A stretch of 64,000 bases of DNA. Source: Chelydra serpentina (taxonomy: Eukaryota > Chordata > Testudines > Chelydridae). The notes under the pieces were generated by a model. It worked only from the letters and a program-made list of their open reading frames with translations. It ran no database searches and was not told where the DNA came from. The position numbers and the translations under genes were made by a program. The stretch spans positions 17,501-81,500 of the forward strand of contig JBAIAC010000155.1 of the NCBI GenBank assembly GCA_037349315.1. Direction: 5' to 3'. This document shows, piece after piece, positions 52,940 to 63,622 of the stretch. Each line of letters opens with the position of its first letter. Positions within the stretch are counted from its first letter, which is position 1.

Positions 52940-54040
52940 TCCCCACTCCCCCATATGTCTAGCAAGACACTCCTCCTTCTGCCACTGGCCTGTCCTTGGG
53001 ATAACCCCAACCCCTGCAGGACAGAGGGTGGTGAAATGAGCTGAGAAAGCGCCTTGGCATCAGCCGGTGAAAGCTGGAGGATCTCGGCCAGTCACCTCTT
53101 GTAGCCTTGTGGCTTGGCCTCCTCTGCCCTTGGAGGTTGGCCTAGGGAGGCCGGTCTCCCTGCTGGCCTCCCTTGTGTGACTTGCCAAAGGAGGAAGTGA
53201 GGTGGGAATGGGGCAAAAGAGGAAGGTCGTGCTGAGGAAGGCAGGACAGAAGCTAAGCGACTCAGTGGGGTTAGTCGAGCGCCACCGTTCGTCCTGCCAA
53301 AGCCTGGGGAGGTGGGTTGGCTGCTGGGAGGTAGAATCCTGTGTCTGGGCCTGTCGTGCTGGGCTTTCTCCTGGGTGTGCAGCTGGGCCCTGAACTCACG
53401 AGTTTCCCTCGTTTCAGAGGCAACACGTGCAGAGGGCGGGATGTGGGGCCCTGTGCCCCACCTGGGTTAGCATCCCTGCTACAGCATGGGGTGCTGCCAG
53501 GCTCCCTCCCTGCACAGCAGCTGCTGGAGGGGGGAGGGGAGCGGGGCTGCCTTTGCTGCTTCCTCTCCCCGCATTGTTCACTCCTGGGAGGGGTGTTGAT
53601 GGTAAGGGGGTGGGGCTGAACCTTGTAATTGTGCCCCTCCCCCACTCTTTCAGCAGAGACCAGTCGTCTGTGCCTGGTTTCCAGCTCCTCAGCCAGTGGA
53701 TAATGTGCTATTCTGCCCCGGAGTGGCCGGCCCTGACTTTCTGTCTCAGGAAGGGGAGGGAAAAGGAATGTCTTCTCAAACCCCCAGTCCCACCGCTGAC
53801 CGAGGGGTGACTTTCTAAGCTCCCGCTACAGTGGAGGATTTAGAGTTAATCCGGCCCTCTGCATGACCCATCCAAGAAATCTCTCCTATCTCCCCCCATT
53901 GTTCTTCCTCACCCTCCTCCTCCATTATCAGTAATGGGAAGTGTAGTTAATCCACCTCCCCGAGAGGCGGGAGCTATGTCAGTGGGAGAAGCTATGTCGG
54001 TGGGTGTGCAAGCTGTTCTGTTTAATCAACTACACACCTC
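52940..54040. repeat. Inverted-duplication block (partner 62,205-63,120), no gene
   Basis: 'tcggccagtcacctcttgt', 'aagctaagcgactcagtgg', 'ctgcacacccagg'-type text and 'gtttccctcgtttcagagg' recur in reverse complement at 62,205-63,120, with rearranged spacing. Beyond 53,600 nothing is recognised. Confidence 0.75.
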
Positions 54041-54042
54041 AT

Positions 54043-54075
54043 GGGTGGTATAGTTCAGTGGTAGAGTGTTTGACC
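54043..54075 (+). pseudogene. tRNA-Cys-like 5' half, cut off by a retroelement
   Basis: 'gggtggtatagttcagtgg' then 'tagagtgtttgacc' matches the 5' half of tRNA-Cys up to the anticodon stem. The sequence then switches to the retroelement at 54,076-54,109. No 3' half was found downstream. Confidence 0.5.
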
Positions 54076-55575
54076 TTCCTAAACTGCTGCCCCAAGGATA
54101 CAACAAAGTGGCGACGAGGACGGGATCCCTGTGCTGCCCCAGCAACAGAGGGAAGTAGAAGTCAAGGTAAAAAGAGAAAAGAAAAGAAAACCCCTATTAA
54201 AATCTTCTAGCTGTTGGAAGGGGGTGAGAACTGGCTTGTTGGCACTGACTGTGAAACCTGAAACTAAACCCATGGCTACACTTACAGGGCCCCTGGAACC
54301 CTTGGAGGAGAACATAGTGCAATGGCACGTGTGTACTGAGCGGTTGGAGCTTTTTGTGATTGCCAATGACACTACAGAAGAGAAGAAGGTGTCAATATTC
54401 TTAAGTGTTGTGGGGGCTAAAACCTACTCCCTGCGACGCAGCTCACTACACCCTGTTAAGCCTGAGACCAAATCTTACAGTGACATTGTGGGAATCCTGG
54501 GGTCCCATTTCCCCCCAAACCACTGGTAACTGCTGAAAGATATAGTGGGTTCCACCAAAGAGACCAAAAAGAAGATGAACCAGTTGTACAATTTGTAGCA
54601 ACTTTAAAAAGGCTTGCGGAACACTGTGAATGTAAGGAGATGTTAAATGACGCCCTGCGTGACAGGTTCGTGTGTGGCCTGCACAGTGATGCTATACGGA
54701 AGCGCCTATTGACAGAGGCTCAGCTTACCTTACACAAGGCTGTTGCTATTGCGGTCTCCATGGAACTGGCTACAAAGGAGGCGCAATACATCGGTGCATC
54801 CCCTAGGGTGCATAAGGTGTCACAAGAACCGACCCACAAAACTGTGCAGAGTCAGGAATGTTACCGCTGTGGTAAGCCGGGTCGCCGGGCATCAGAATTC
54901 TGGTGTAAGGACCTGGTGTGTCAACACTGTGGCAAAAAGGGACCCATCGAGTGTGCCTGTAAACAAAAGAAAAAGAGGCCTGTGGTCTGGCCGACCAAGA
55001 AGGGAAACCTGCATACCCTAGAGCAGACCCAGGATGGCCAAGGTGACACCTCATCGCAAGAAGAAGTGCCGCTGCACGTTTTGTCTTTGGCAGTGGGCTC
55101 ACATGGGTACTGGGGAGCCCCGTTGTTGGATGGCAAACCTACACGCATGGAACTGGACACCGGTGCAGCCGTCTCGCTGGGCTCCGAGACTGTGTATAAA
55201 GAAAAGCTACAGCATCTTCCGCTTAAGGCAACAAAAACTGTTCTGAAGACGCATACGGGAGAAGCTGTGCCCATGTTGGGCACTATTGATGTTAAGGGGG
55301 AGCTCAATGGACAGGCTGCTAAATTGCCCCTGTTTGTGGTGAGAGGTAATAACCCAGCCTTAATGGGTCGGTCTTGGCTTGGGAAGATGCAGCTGAATTG
55401 GGCAGAAGTGCACCGAATGACTAAAGGAGAAACCGGTCTCACCGCTGTACTAAGGAAACATGCGGCTGTTTTTGGAGAGGATCTGGGAAGTATGAAGGGA
55501 ATCACTGTGACATTGAACATTAAACCTGACAGTCAACCAAAATGTCTGAAAGCCCGAACTGTGCCATATTGTCTC
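54076..55575 (+). mobile_element. Ty3/gypsy-type LTR retrotransposon, truncated at both ends
   Basis: 'tggcgacgagg' at 54,109-54,119 is complementary to the 3' end of tRNA-Ser(GCT) plus CCA, the primer binding site type of Mag-like gypsy elements. It is followed by gag, zinc knuckles, protease and the start of reverse transcriptase. Only about 30 bp of possible 5' LTR precede the PBS. The RT is cut at about 55,575, where an LTR-like unrelated sequence begins. No 3' LTR was found. Confidence 0.85.
54271..54529 (+). pseudogene. gag N-terminal part, frameshifted
   Basis: The ATG at 54,271 opens MATLTGPLEPLEENIVQWH with a capsid-like start; the frame stops at 54,527-54,529. The continuation of gag lies in another frame after this stop, so a frame-disrupting change near 54,525 inactivates this copy. 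Upstream in-frame codons to 54,131 are probably leader. Confidence 0.75.
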
Positions 55576-55593
55576 TGCCCCCCTGTTCTCTAG
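54530..55593 (+). pseudogene. gag C terminus - protease - RT start
   Basis: This frame contains a capsid part (about 54,560-54,800, FVATLKRLAEHCECK), two zinc-knuckle-like modules (CYRCGKPGRRASEF..C and CQHCGKKG...C) with the usual His not in place, and a retropepsin (RMELDTGAAVSL, about 55,145; LMGRSWLGKMQLNW, about 55,360). The beginning of RT (LRKHAAVFGEDLGSMKG) ends abruptly. The ATG at 54,640 is internal, not the true start. Non-functional because of the frameshift and truncation. Confidence 0.82.
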
Positions 55594-56640
55594 CCCAGAG
55601 TGACTCTCAGCCAGTGTAACACAGGAGGGTTTATTGAGCGTTGAACACAGCACAGGAACTCTCAGGGCCCACAGGCCTGGCCTCCCCCCAGCCCAGCACA
55701 TCCAGCTCTCTCCTGTATCCCGGTGGGCTCTGCCTGCTCCCTCTCCCCAGCCCAGAGCCCCCCAGTAGCGTAGGCAGGTCCGGAGCACATGGGGAGCGGC
55801 GCTATAAAAAGGCGCCTCCCCAGGCTCCCCCTGTACTCACCTGGTGGCGCCTCCGGGAGGCTCTCCGGGTCCTCCCAGAGGTGAAAGTAAGCCGGTCCGG
55901 TCCGGTACCGGCAAGAGTCAGTACACCGTGCCGGACCGGACCGGCTTCCCCGGCGGTGACTTAAAGGGCCCGCAGCTCCAGCCGCTGCGGGGAGCCCCGG
56001 GCCCTTTAAAGCGCCGCCGGAGCTCCGGCAGTGGGGCTCGGGCGGGGATTTCAAAGGCCCACGGCTCCTGCAGCCGCGGGGAGCAGCGGGCCTTTTAAAT
56101 CCCCGCCCGAGCCCAGCTCCGGCAGCGGGGCGTGGGCGCCGCCGCTTGTGCTCACAGGGGGAGCAGCCGCTCCCCCTAATCCCCCCCTGGCTACACCACT
56201 GGAGCCCCCCCCACCTTGCTGCCCCACTGGGCAGGGGATATCACTGGCCCCAAGCCCCGCCTCTGTCCATTCTCTTCTCTCCAGGTAAACAGCCCTGCAA
56301 ACAGGGTCGTCTGGGCCTCTTCTTGTCTCTGGCCCCCTCTGGCTGGAACCGGCTGGTTAGGCCCCCGGGGCTCCTCTCTTCGCAGCCCATTGTTCTCCCA
56401 CTGGCCAGGACCGGCTGCGGACTCCTGAGCTGGCTTCCGGGTCACCTGTCGCCACGCCCGTGGCTGGGGTCCCCAGTCCCCTCGCCAGTCCCCTGTAACA
56501 ACACACTCCCTCTCCCATCACCTCGTTACACCCGTAACACCCAGGGAAACTGAGTCCCACCCCCTCTGCATGCAACCCCTAGGGAACCAAGAAAACCCCC
56601 ATAGGCAACAAGGAAAACCCCATGCTGTCACAGGGGTCAC
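55576..56640 (-). mobile_element. LTR-like sequence (minus), interrupted by a MITE
   Basis: Left piece 55,576-55,762 includes 'ggagggtttattgagcg', the complement of a 'caataaac' polyadenylation region. The right piece 56,202-56,640 includes 'ggtgtaacgaggtgatggg'-type text on the minus strand. The two pieces flank the MITE at 55,763-56,201 and are read as one older element. Termini not resolved. Confidence 0.5.
55763..56201. mobile_element. hAT-type MITE, 439 bp, with 8-bp target duplication
   Basis: Ends CAGTAGCGTAGGC and GGCTACACCACTG are imperfect inverted repeats. The element is flanked by identical 8-bp 'gagccccc' (55,755-55,762 and 56,202-56,209), the target-duplication length of hAT elements. 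The interior is GC-rich with its own palindromes ('ccggtccggtccggtaccgg', 'gggccctttaaagcgccgc'). Confidence 0.85.
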
Positions 56641-57065
56641 TATGTCGGCCTTGTAACCCTGGGTGTCAGGTCGCTGTGCAGCTTTGATCTAGAGCTCTGA
56701 TCCCAACATCTGACCAGCAGCCCACAGCCTCCCCCTGGGTCTGCCCCACCTGGTTACTCCTCACAGGCTGACCTGACCCCGCTTCCAGCCCTAGATTCAC
56801 CCCCCAATTATCCTACTGCCACTCAGAGCCACAGCCGTGGAGGTGCTGACGGAGGAAGGGGTGACTCTGGGATGGGGTTCTTCTCTCAAGATGGCTGCAG
56901 AAAGGTGGGGCTCAGCTCTGTCAGCGACCTGCCCAGTTGCCTCGCTGACAGGGGATGCCAACATTTCTGTAAGGCGCATAAAGCGGGTATTTGGCTTCCT
57001 AGCGAATGTGAGGAATGTGCAATTATGAGAGGGAATTTCCATCCCTCCATCAGTTGTACTTCAGG

Positions 57066-57138
57066 GCCCCAGTGGCCTAATGGATAAGGCATTGATTTCC
57101 GAAGCCAGAGATTGTGGGTTCAACTCCCATCTGGGGTG
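57066..57138 (+). tRNA. tRNA-Arg (CCG anticodon), imperfect
   Basis: 'gccccagtggcctaatgga', 'taaggcattgatttccgaa' and 'tgtgggttcaactcccat'. The frame around it is that of tRNA-Arg(CCT), but the loop ttccgaa gives CCG. The anticodon stem has one mismatch and two wobbles, and the T loop is TTCAACT. No T4 follows. Possibly inactive. Confidence 0.75.
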
Positions 57139-57535
57139 AAAAGCTACTTTATTCTGTACACTGCAAAGAAATCTCAGTTTTATCTTCACCAAGGAAGCTG
57201 GGAGATGTTGGAACACAAAGTTCTGGGTCTTGGGAACAATCCCCCAGAAATGGCATCTTCCACTCAGCAAATGCTTTCTAAACCCATCAGTAGCAAACAG
57301 TTAATACTAGTGTTTGTCTGAGAATAGAGTGAAGGGGAGTGTTTAAGCCGACAAGTCAATGAACAAAACTCCTCTCTACTGGCTCTTTGTCTACAGCAGG
57401 CCGGCACAACATGCGGCGTGGATGGGCTCACTGTGCGGCCCGCGGGGGGTGTGAGTAGGAGGGCTCACTGTGCGGCCCAAAATCTGGGACAGTGTCCATT
57501 GGTCCTTTTTGCTGCTTGTCTCTGGGCTGGGGGTA

Positions 57536-57911
57536 GGGTGACCAGATGTCCCCATTTTATAGGGACAGTCCTGATTTTTATGTCTTTTTCTTATATAGGT
57601 TCCTATTACCGCCCACCCCCTGTCCCGATTTTGGGGGGAAGATCTTATTCTACTTCTAGCAAAAAGACATTTTTCTTTAACCTTAATTATACTACCTTAG
57701 GGACCCGCTATAACATATCACCAAGGTTCAATACAAAGTCATATAAAAGTTATACAAAAATGCATAATGCAGAGATTTATCTACAACTGCATTGACTGAC
57801 TGTTGTGTGCAGTAATATAGTGACCCCTGGGGGATGGGTGAAGAGGGGTGTGATGGTGGGGCCGAGCGGGGAGGGGGCAAGTCCTATTTTACTGCTGTGA
57901 TCTGGTCACCC
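57536..57911. mobile_element. TA-type MITE, long or interrupted copy
   Basis: Starts TA|GGGTGACCAGATGTCC at 57,536 and the matching end 'tctggtcaccc|ta' is at 57,911. The first ~100 bp match the short MITEs. 57,640-57,895 is extra sequence, either an insertion or a longer progenitor. Confidence 0.6.
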
Positions 57912-58089
57912 TATGCGCGCTGTTTCTTTCCCCCTCTACAGGCTTCCAGACCCCAGCGGTGGGGAAGGAGGGGTTGTTTCCGCGGAGCAGGCGGCACAGG
58001 GGTGGGGGCGTGTTTCCACGAGGCCAGGGGGTTTCGGCCCTCAGCTGTTTTCTTTGGAGTAATACGGCCCTCGCCGCTTTACGAGTTGT

Positions 58090-58440
58090 GCAGGCCTGCT
58101 TTAGACTTTATGGTCAGAAGAGACCATTAGATCATCTAATCTGACCCCCTGCATCTCACAGGCCTCCTGCGAACCACAATAGGCAAACACATTCCAGAAA
58201 GGCCTTGCTAGGTATCGGACTTTGCATTTGCCTCTGGTCAAACTTGTTTCCTTTGAATGGGCCCAGCTTGCCGAATGAGCCAGATCGCTCTGTATCACTG
58301 CCCTCTCCTCATCAGTAATTACCACTCTGCCGGTATTTTGTCACCCACCAATCTTATCAGCAGTGATTGGATGTTTTCTCCCTATTCATTGATAAAAATT
58401 ATTTTAAAAAATTACTCCGCGAGAGCTTCTTCAGACCCTT
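58090..58440 (-). repeat. CR1-like 3' end joined to internal segment (minus)
   Basis: Reverse complement of parts of 46,930-47,150 and 47,790-47,880 ('cggtattttgtcacccacc', 'cagagcgatctggctcatt'). The middle is deleted. Confidence 0.75.
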
Positions 58441-59019
58441 AGTCCCCAGAACCTGCTCCCACAGCACCATGAGAAAAGGCCGTCCAGCCCTGCTGGTCCA
58501 TAGGGGATAAGCACAGAACAAACACACCTTTGGGAGCTGTGTTGTCCACAGGCTCTGAACAACATGTGGGGGTCAGCAGCTTACAAATGCACGACAGACC
58601 TGTAGCGTAGACAGGTCCCAACAGTGTCTCAGTTTCCCACCCTGTAAAATGGGGAGAACAAACAAAACCTTGATTAGCTCTATTTGATAGTTGGGGAAAC
58701 CGAGGCATCCAGGGGTGAAGAGACTCGCTCATGGTCCCAAAGCCAGGAATAGAAAACGGCAGGTCTTCTGATAGCCAATCCTGGCACCTATCCTGGCCTC
58801 GCTGCTCTAACTTTAGACACAGCCTCCATGTCTTTTCCTCCCTGTCCCTTAACCCCACGTCCCTGCAGAAGAAAGATTTTCTGTTAGCCAGCTGGCTCTA
58901 ATGCATGTGGATGTCGTTCCAAAAGACGTGCTCTGGCTCAGTCCCATGCTATGGTTGGCTACAGGAACCACTTGGTGACATGCTAGGGCCTGGCTTATAC
59001 AGGAGGTGCGACTGGATCA

Positions 59020-59450
59020 TAGAATCATAGAATCTCAGGGTTGGAAGGGACCTCAGGGGGTCATCTAGTCCAACCCCCTGCTCAAAGCAGGACCAAACCC
59101 AACTAAATCATCCCAGCCAGGGCTTTGTTAAGCCTGACCTTAAAAACCTCTAAGGAAGGAGATTCCACCACCTCCCTAGGTAACCCATTCCAGTGCTTCA
59201 CCACCCTACTAGTGAAAAAGTTTTTCCTAATATCCAACCTAAACCTCCCCCTCTGCAACTTGAGACCATTACTCCTTGTTCTGTCATCTTCGACCACTGA
59301 GAACAGTCTAGATCCATCCTCTTTGGAACCCCCTTTTAGGTAGTTGAAAGCAGCTATCAAATCCCCCCTCACTCTTCTCTTCTGCAGGCTAAACAATCCC
59401 AGTTCCCTCAGCCTCTCCTCATAAGTCATGTGCTCCAGTCCCCTAAAGTC
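59020..59450 (-). mobile_element. CR1 3' fragment (minus)
   Basis: Tail 'catagaatcatagaatctc' at 59,018-59,036. The 108-codon frame (59,429-59,103) from [19 protein letters not shown] to KALAGMI is uninterrupted. Truncated at its 5' side near 59,450. Confidence 0.92.
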
Positions 59451-59784
59451 CTAAAGATGCACATAATGATCCTTTCTTACCTTAACATCCCTCAATCTCT
59501 ACAATTAATGCAGAGAAACAGCAAAATTCATCACACATATGACTGGTTATGACTTATTTACTTGGTCTTAAAAGAGAACAAGGACCTGAGTCCCCTCCCT
59601 GTCTATAACTCCCTGCTCAGCCAATCAGGGTAGAGACCGAGGGGTGGCACAGGTCTCTCACCAGAGAGCCCAAAGGATGGCCCAGGTCACCGGCGGGGGT
59701 CACTGTCCGAGCACTATTTCAGCTCCACATTTTTGGGTAGACCACACACAATGGGATCTGCCGAGCACCCCCCACCAGACACAC

Positions 59785-60400
59785 ACACACCCCTACACCT
59801 CTCCTGGTGCTGGGAGGGGAACAGGGGAAAGGACAAAAGAAGTAAGAGGTGAAGAGAAAGGAGGGAGGGATGGAGGAAAAGGTCAAACAAAAAGGACAAA
59901 CCCTAATGTCCCCAGTGATTCTGAGGGACAAAATCCCAAGTGGGGAATACAATTCTGCCACCTGAAGCTACTGTTTTCCATGCCTAGAATTCAGCTGGCA
60001 CCAGATGGATCAGACTGAACAGGTTCCAAACCTCTCGGAGGCTCTTACCGTCTAACCAGGGACGTCTGTTTTCTAGGAAAGTCCGTAAAAGGAAAGGAGA
60101 AAACTCCAAAGAGGTTCCTCCTGGCGCTCACGTACGTGAACCCTAATACTCTCTCAGTCCTCCGAGAGAGACCTCGACAAGGAGACTTGCTGAAGCAAAG
60201 CCACGGGGGTCTCCGAGGTTTCCCTGGCCCCTCGCCCCTGGCCTGGCCTGGCTGATGTCAGCATCTCTCTGTGAGGTCACCGCCTCCCCACCACCTTTGA
60301 CCAATAGGCCGAGGTCCTGCAAAAGGCCTTTGTGATGTCACTGCCACACCCACCCCTCCCCTGCCATGCTAATGTCCTGCCGCTGGCCAGACACAGATTT
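59785..60400. repeat. Inverted-duplication block (partner 48,000-48,660)
   Basis: Reverse complement of the 48-kb block, including 'acaaaccctaatgtcccca' and 'gtcctgccgctggccagac'. It ends next to a MITE remnant ('gacagtcc'-poor) at 60,396-60,461. Confidence 0.85.
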
Positions 60401-60821
60401 TATAGGGCCACTTCTGCTATTTGGGCCTTTGTCCTATTACCTCCCACCAAGGGTGACCAGACTGTGACTTACTTGTGCTATTCTAATAAATACAATAGAC
60501 CTGTAATGGTGATGAATTAACCACCATACAAGTATATTGCAGGCGAACCCTAAGGAAATGAAGAGTTTAACTTATCCTCCACATGTCCCGTGTCCCACTA
60601 AAATAAATCCAACCCACAGGTCACAAGGATCAATGTCAGGATGCTCCATGGTGCTGAGAGTTTGCCTGACACCTCAGGGACACGGCGTGAGGTAGTGTCC
60701 CAGGTATCTCTAGGAAAGGAGCAGAACCAGATTCACTTGGGTTGGGGAGAGAATTGAGAGTGTGTTAGGGGTCTGTATAGATGTATTGCCCTTGTTAGAA
60801 ATATGGCTAAAACACAGGCCT

Positions 60822-60903
60822 CGCTGTGCGTAGGATTTGAACCTGCGCAGGGGAACCCTATTGGATTTCAACACCAGCGCCTTAACCACTCGGCCATCAC
60901 AGC
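60822..60903 (-). tRNA. tRNA-Ser (TGA)
   Basis: The complement reads gctgtgatggccgagtggt, 'ctggtgttgaaatccaat' with anticodon TGA and 'gcaggttcaaatcctac', and has a long variable arm. The acceptor is good except its last pair, and 'ctgtgttttagcc' terminates. Its flanks are an inverted copy of the tRNA-Ser(CGA) block at 43.3 kb, so the two differ in anticodon. Confidence 0.85.
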
Positions 60904-61289
60904 TCTGAGCACAGTAATGCTCCAATGCCAGAGACACTAGTAAATAATCCCAATGCCTGGGCTTGAAATCACCTGAAATACAGAAATCAAACAGCAAACC
61001 TGGCTCCCAACGCACAGGCGGATTTATGGTTTGTTCTCTTTGCTTAGCCATGTGCAGTAGCACAGAGAGGGCTTTGAAAAGTCTCCCCTCCCACAGAGTG
61101 GGAATGGGAAAGAATTGTTCACTTGAAGCTTGATTTGAATGACGATGTCTGGACCACAGGGCCAGGTATTGACCTTTGCTAGAGAAAGAAGTGACCACAA
61201 AACCAGGCTAAGAAAAATGTCTCCTGGAGTCAATAGCTGGACTAGCAGCAGTATTGTGCAGAAGGAAATGTCTCACAAGAGGAGTTAGC

Positions 61290-61358
61290 GCATTGGTGGT
61301 TCAGTAGCAGAAGTCATAGCTACAGCGGGAGGTCTAGGTTTGGTTTATGGCCAATAGA
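61290..61358 (+). pseudogene. tRNA-Gly (GCC) pseudogene
   Basis: 'gcattggtggttcagtagc' and 'agcgggaggtctaggtttgg', with end 'ggccaata', match tRNA-Gly(GCC). The anticodon loop reads agctaca and the T loop is lost. Confidence 0.65.
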
Positions 61359-62018
61359 GGGATGAGCCCATTAGACAAACTGGCCAAGTAGTTAAAAAAA
61401 ATAGCCAGCTAATATTTTGCCACGGTCTCCTATTTTATACCCTTATATCATGTGCATAGAAAATACTTGCCCAGCTATGTCCGGGTGGGCTTTGCTGAGT
61501 CACTGGGTCGGACAATCCCCCTGGTGTGGTCTCGTGCAACTGAGTCATAGACTTGAGCAGTCCCCAGAGTGTGGTGCTTGGGCATCTGTCACTGAATTGC
61601 AAATCCCATCATGACAACTCCCCGGCTGGTTAATGCTCATTGAACACCCTCCTGGGCGGGGGTCCTTTGAATGTCACCAGCAAACTTACAGCATGTTTCA
61701 GTAACAGCCTCTTGTCAGATGCCACCGGTGTGGTGCTCTGAATGGGTCACTGGTGGTGACCGATTCTAAAGCCAGAGACAACTCCTGGGGGGTGAATTCT
61801 TATACACAGGTACAAACAAGTTACACATCACTCCTGATGTACTGAGGTGCAACCCTTCTACGTAACAAGGTACAACCCCTCTACGCAGTAAGGTGCCGTC
61901 TCCCACCTTGTACATGTGGGTTTGAACAAAACAACTCTATCCATCATATTCCCCTTTGCCCCTGTCTTTAGGCTGGGTCAGTCTGTTCCTTGTTATCTCT
62001 GTGGAATGTACAAGTGTC
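61359..62018. other. No gene recognised
   Basis: Contains two near-identical short pieces, 'cccttctacgtaacaaggt' and 'cccctctacgcagtaaggt' (about 61,853-61,890). Nothing else is identified. Confidence 0.4.
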
Positions 62019-62192
62019 CATAGAATATCAGGGCTGGAAGGGACCTTACAAGGTCATCTAGTCCAACCCCCTGCTCAAAGCAGGACCAATCCCCAATTTT
62101 TGCCCCAGATCCCTAAATGGCCCCTCAAGGATTGAACTCGCAACTTTGAGTTTACTAGGCCAATGCTCACACCACTGAGCTATCCCTGCCCG
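62019..62192 (-). repeat. Cryptodiran tRNA-Lys-derived SINE (minus)
   Basis: On the minus strand: 'gggatagctcagtggtgtg', B box 'gcgagttcaatccttgagg', then 'gatctggggcaaaaattgg' and tail 'cttccagccctgatattct'. Full-length in structure and close to the family pattern. Confidence 0.9.
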
Positions 62193-63158
62193 CCACATCC
62201 TGCCCTCTGCACTTGTTGCCTCTGAAATGAGGGAAACTCGTGAGTTCAGGGCACAGCTGCACACCCAGGAGAAAGCCCAGCACGACAGGCCCAGGGGGAA
62301 GGGGTGAGCTAGGGCCTGGCATCCAGCCAGAAACCTTCAGATCTTCAATCTCATCCACTCCCCACTGAGCTACTTGGGCAGCGACCAGGCCCCCCAAGAA
62401 GGGTTAATACACGTGCCACAGCTCATGCTGGGGAGATTGAAATCCTGATGTCACAAGGCAGGAGACTAGCAGTGGCCTTGGCCCCGGAGGAGCAGGCTGC
62501 GGCTTCCTGGATCCCCGTCACTCAAGCCAGCACCTGCCCCCTCCCAAGCTGTCACTGGCGCCCCCAGGTCGGGGAGACAGGAGCAGCGGTTCCCACGGGA
62601 ACAAGTCCACCCCCGGCTCGCAGGCAACTCCCAAGCCTGACACAGAAAAACGTCTTGCCGGGAAGGAGCCCACTGGGACTCCCCATTGCTACTTTTCCTC
62701 CCACCCAGAACCCCGCTGCTTCTCCTGGGCTGCAAGTAGCCACCCCTGGGAAGCCGAGGGGCAGGCACAGGATTCTACCTCCCAGCAGCCAACAGCACCT
62801 CCCCAGGGTTTGGCAGAACGAACGGTGGCGCTCGACTAACCCCACTGAGCCACTTAGCTTCTGCCCTGCCTTCCTCAGCACGACCTTCCTCTTTGCCCCA
62901 TTCCCCCCTCACTTCCTCCTTTGGCAAGTGGGAAGAGCTGGACTCTGTAGGCCAACCTCCAAGGGCAGAGGAGGCCAAGCCACAAGGCTCCAAGAGGTGA
63001 CTGGCCGAGATCCTGCAGTTTTCCCCGGCTGATGCCAAGGTGCTTTCTCAGCTCATTTCCCCACCCTCTGTCCTGCAGGGGTTGGGGTTATCCCAGGGAC
63101 AGGCCAGTGGCAGATGGAGAAGTGCCTTGCTGGACAGCTAGGGAAAAGGAAGCCGTCA

Positions 63159-63231
63159 TGTTTCTGCCTGGTTTCGAACCAGGGGCCTTTTGCGTGTTAG
63201 GCAAACGTGATAACCACTACACCACAGAAAC
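63159..63231 (-). tRNA. tRNA-Val (AAC), intact
   Basis: The complement reads gtttctgtggtgtagtggt, 'tttgcctaacacgcaaaa' and 'cctggttcgaaaccagg'. All four stems pair, the anticodon is AAC, and 'cttccttttccc' follows as terminator. Inverted paralogue of the gene at 52,852. Confidence 0.95.
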
Positions 63232-63331
63232 TCTGCCACAGGACTCTGCCCCTTACCTTCAAACTCCATCCGCTTGGCTGGCGCTCGCCCTGGCACACAC
63301 CGCTGGGCGACCCTGGAGAAAGTGGTGGCAG

Positions 63332-63422
63332 CTCTTCGGTGGGTCGGCTGGTAGAGCAAAGAACTGGAGCCGGCTCCCAGGAAGTCATCCTTACCTCGCC
63401 CTTGTGACTCCAGCTTGAAGGA
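63332..63422 (+). pseudogene. tRNA-Tyr-like relic with intron, copy 3
   Basis: 'ctcttcggtgggtcggctgg' then 'tagagcaaagaactggag', and end 'actccagcttgaaggag'. It has the same layout as 50,499 and 52,683, at the same distance from the tRNA-Val as in the 52-kb module. Confidence 0.55.
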
Positions 63423-63622
63423 GAGCTTCTTTCCTTCCCCTGCTGAGAAAGAGCAAGAGAAGAACAAAAGCCCAGATCCATAGGGGGGCAGAGGCTTCAG
63501 GAGCCCACAGCGTTTGCCCATCTGGGGCATTGTGGTGAGATCTCTGCTGGCCAGCGCCAGCGCTCGCAAGGCGCTAGTGTGGATGCTGGAGGCTGGGTGC
63601 TGGATGCTGGGGACAGAGACCC

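Noticed and set aside
62448..63032. 194-codon plus-strand ORF
   Set aside because: Lies in a GC-rich inverted-duplication block; the partner block at 53 kb does not preserve the frame.
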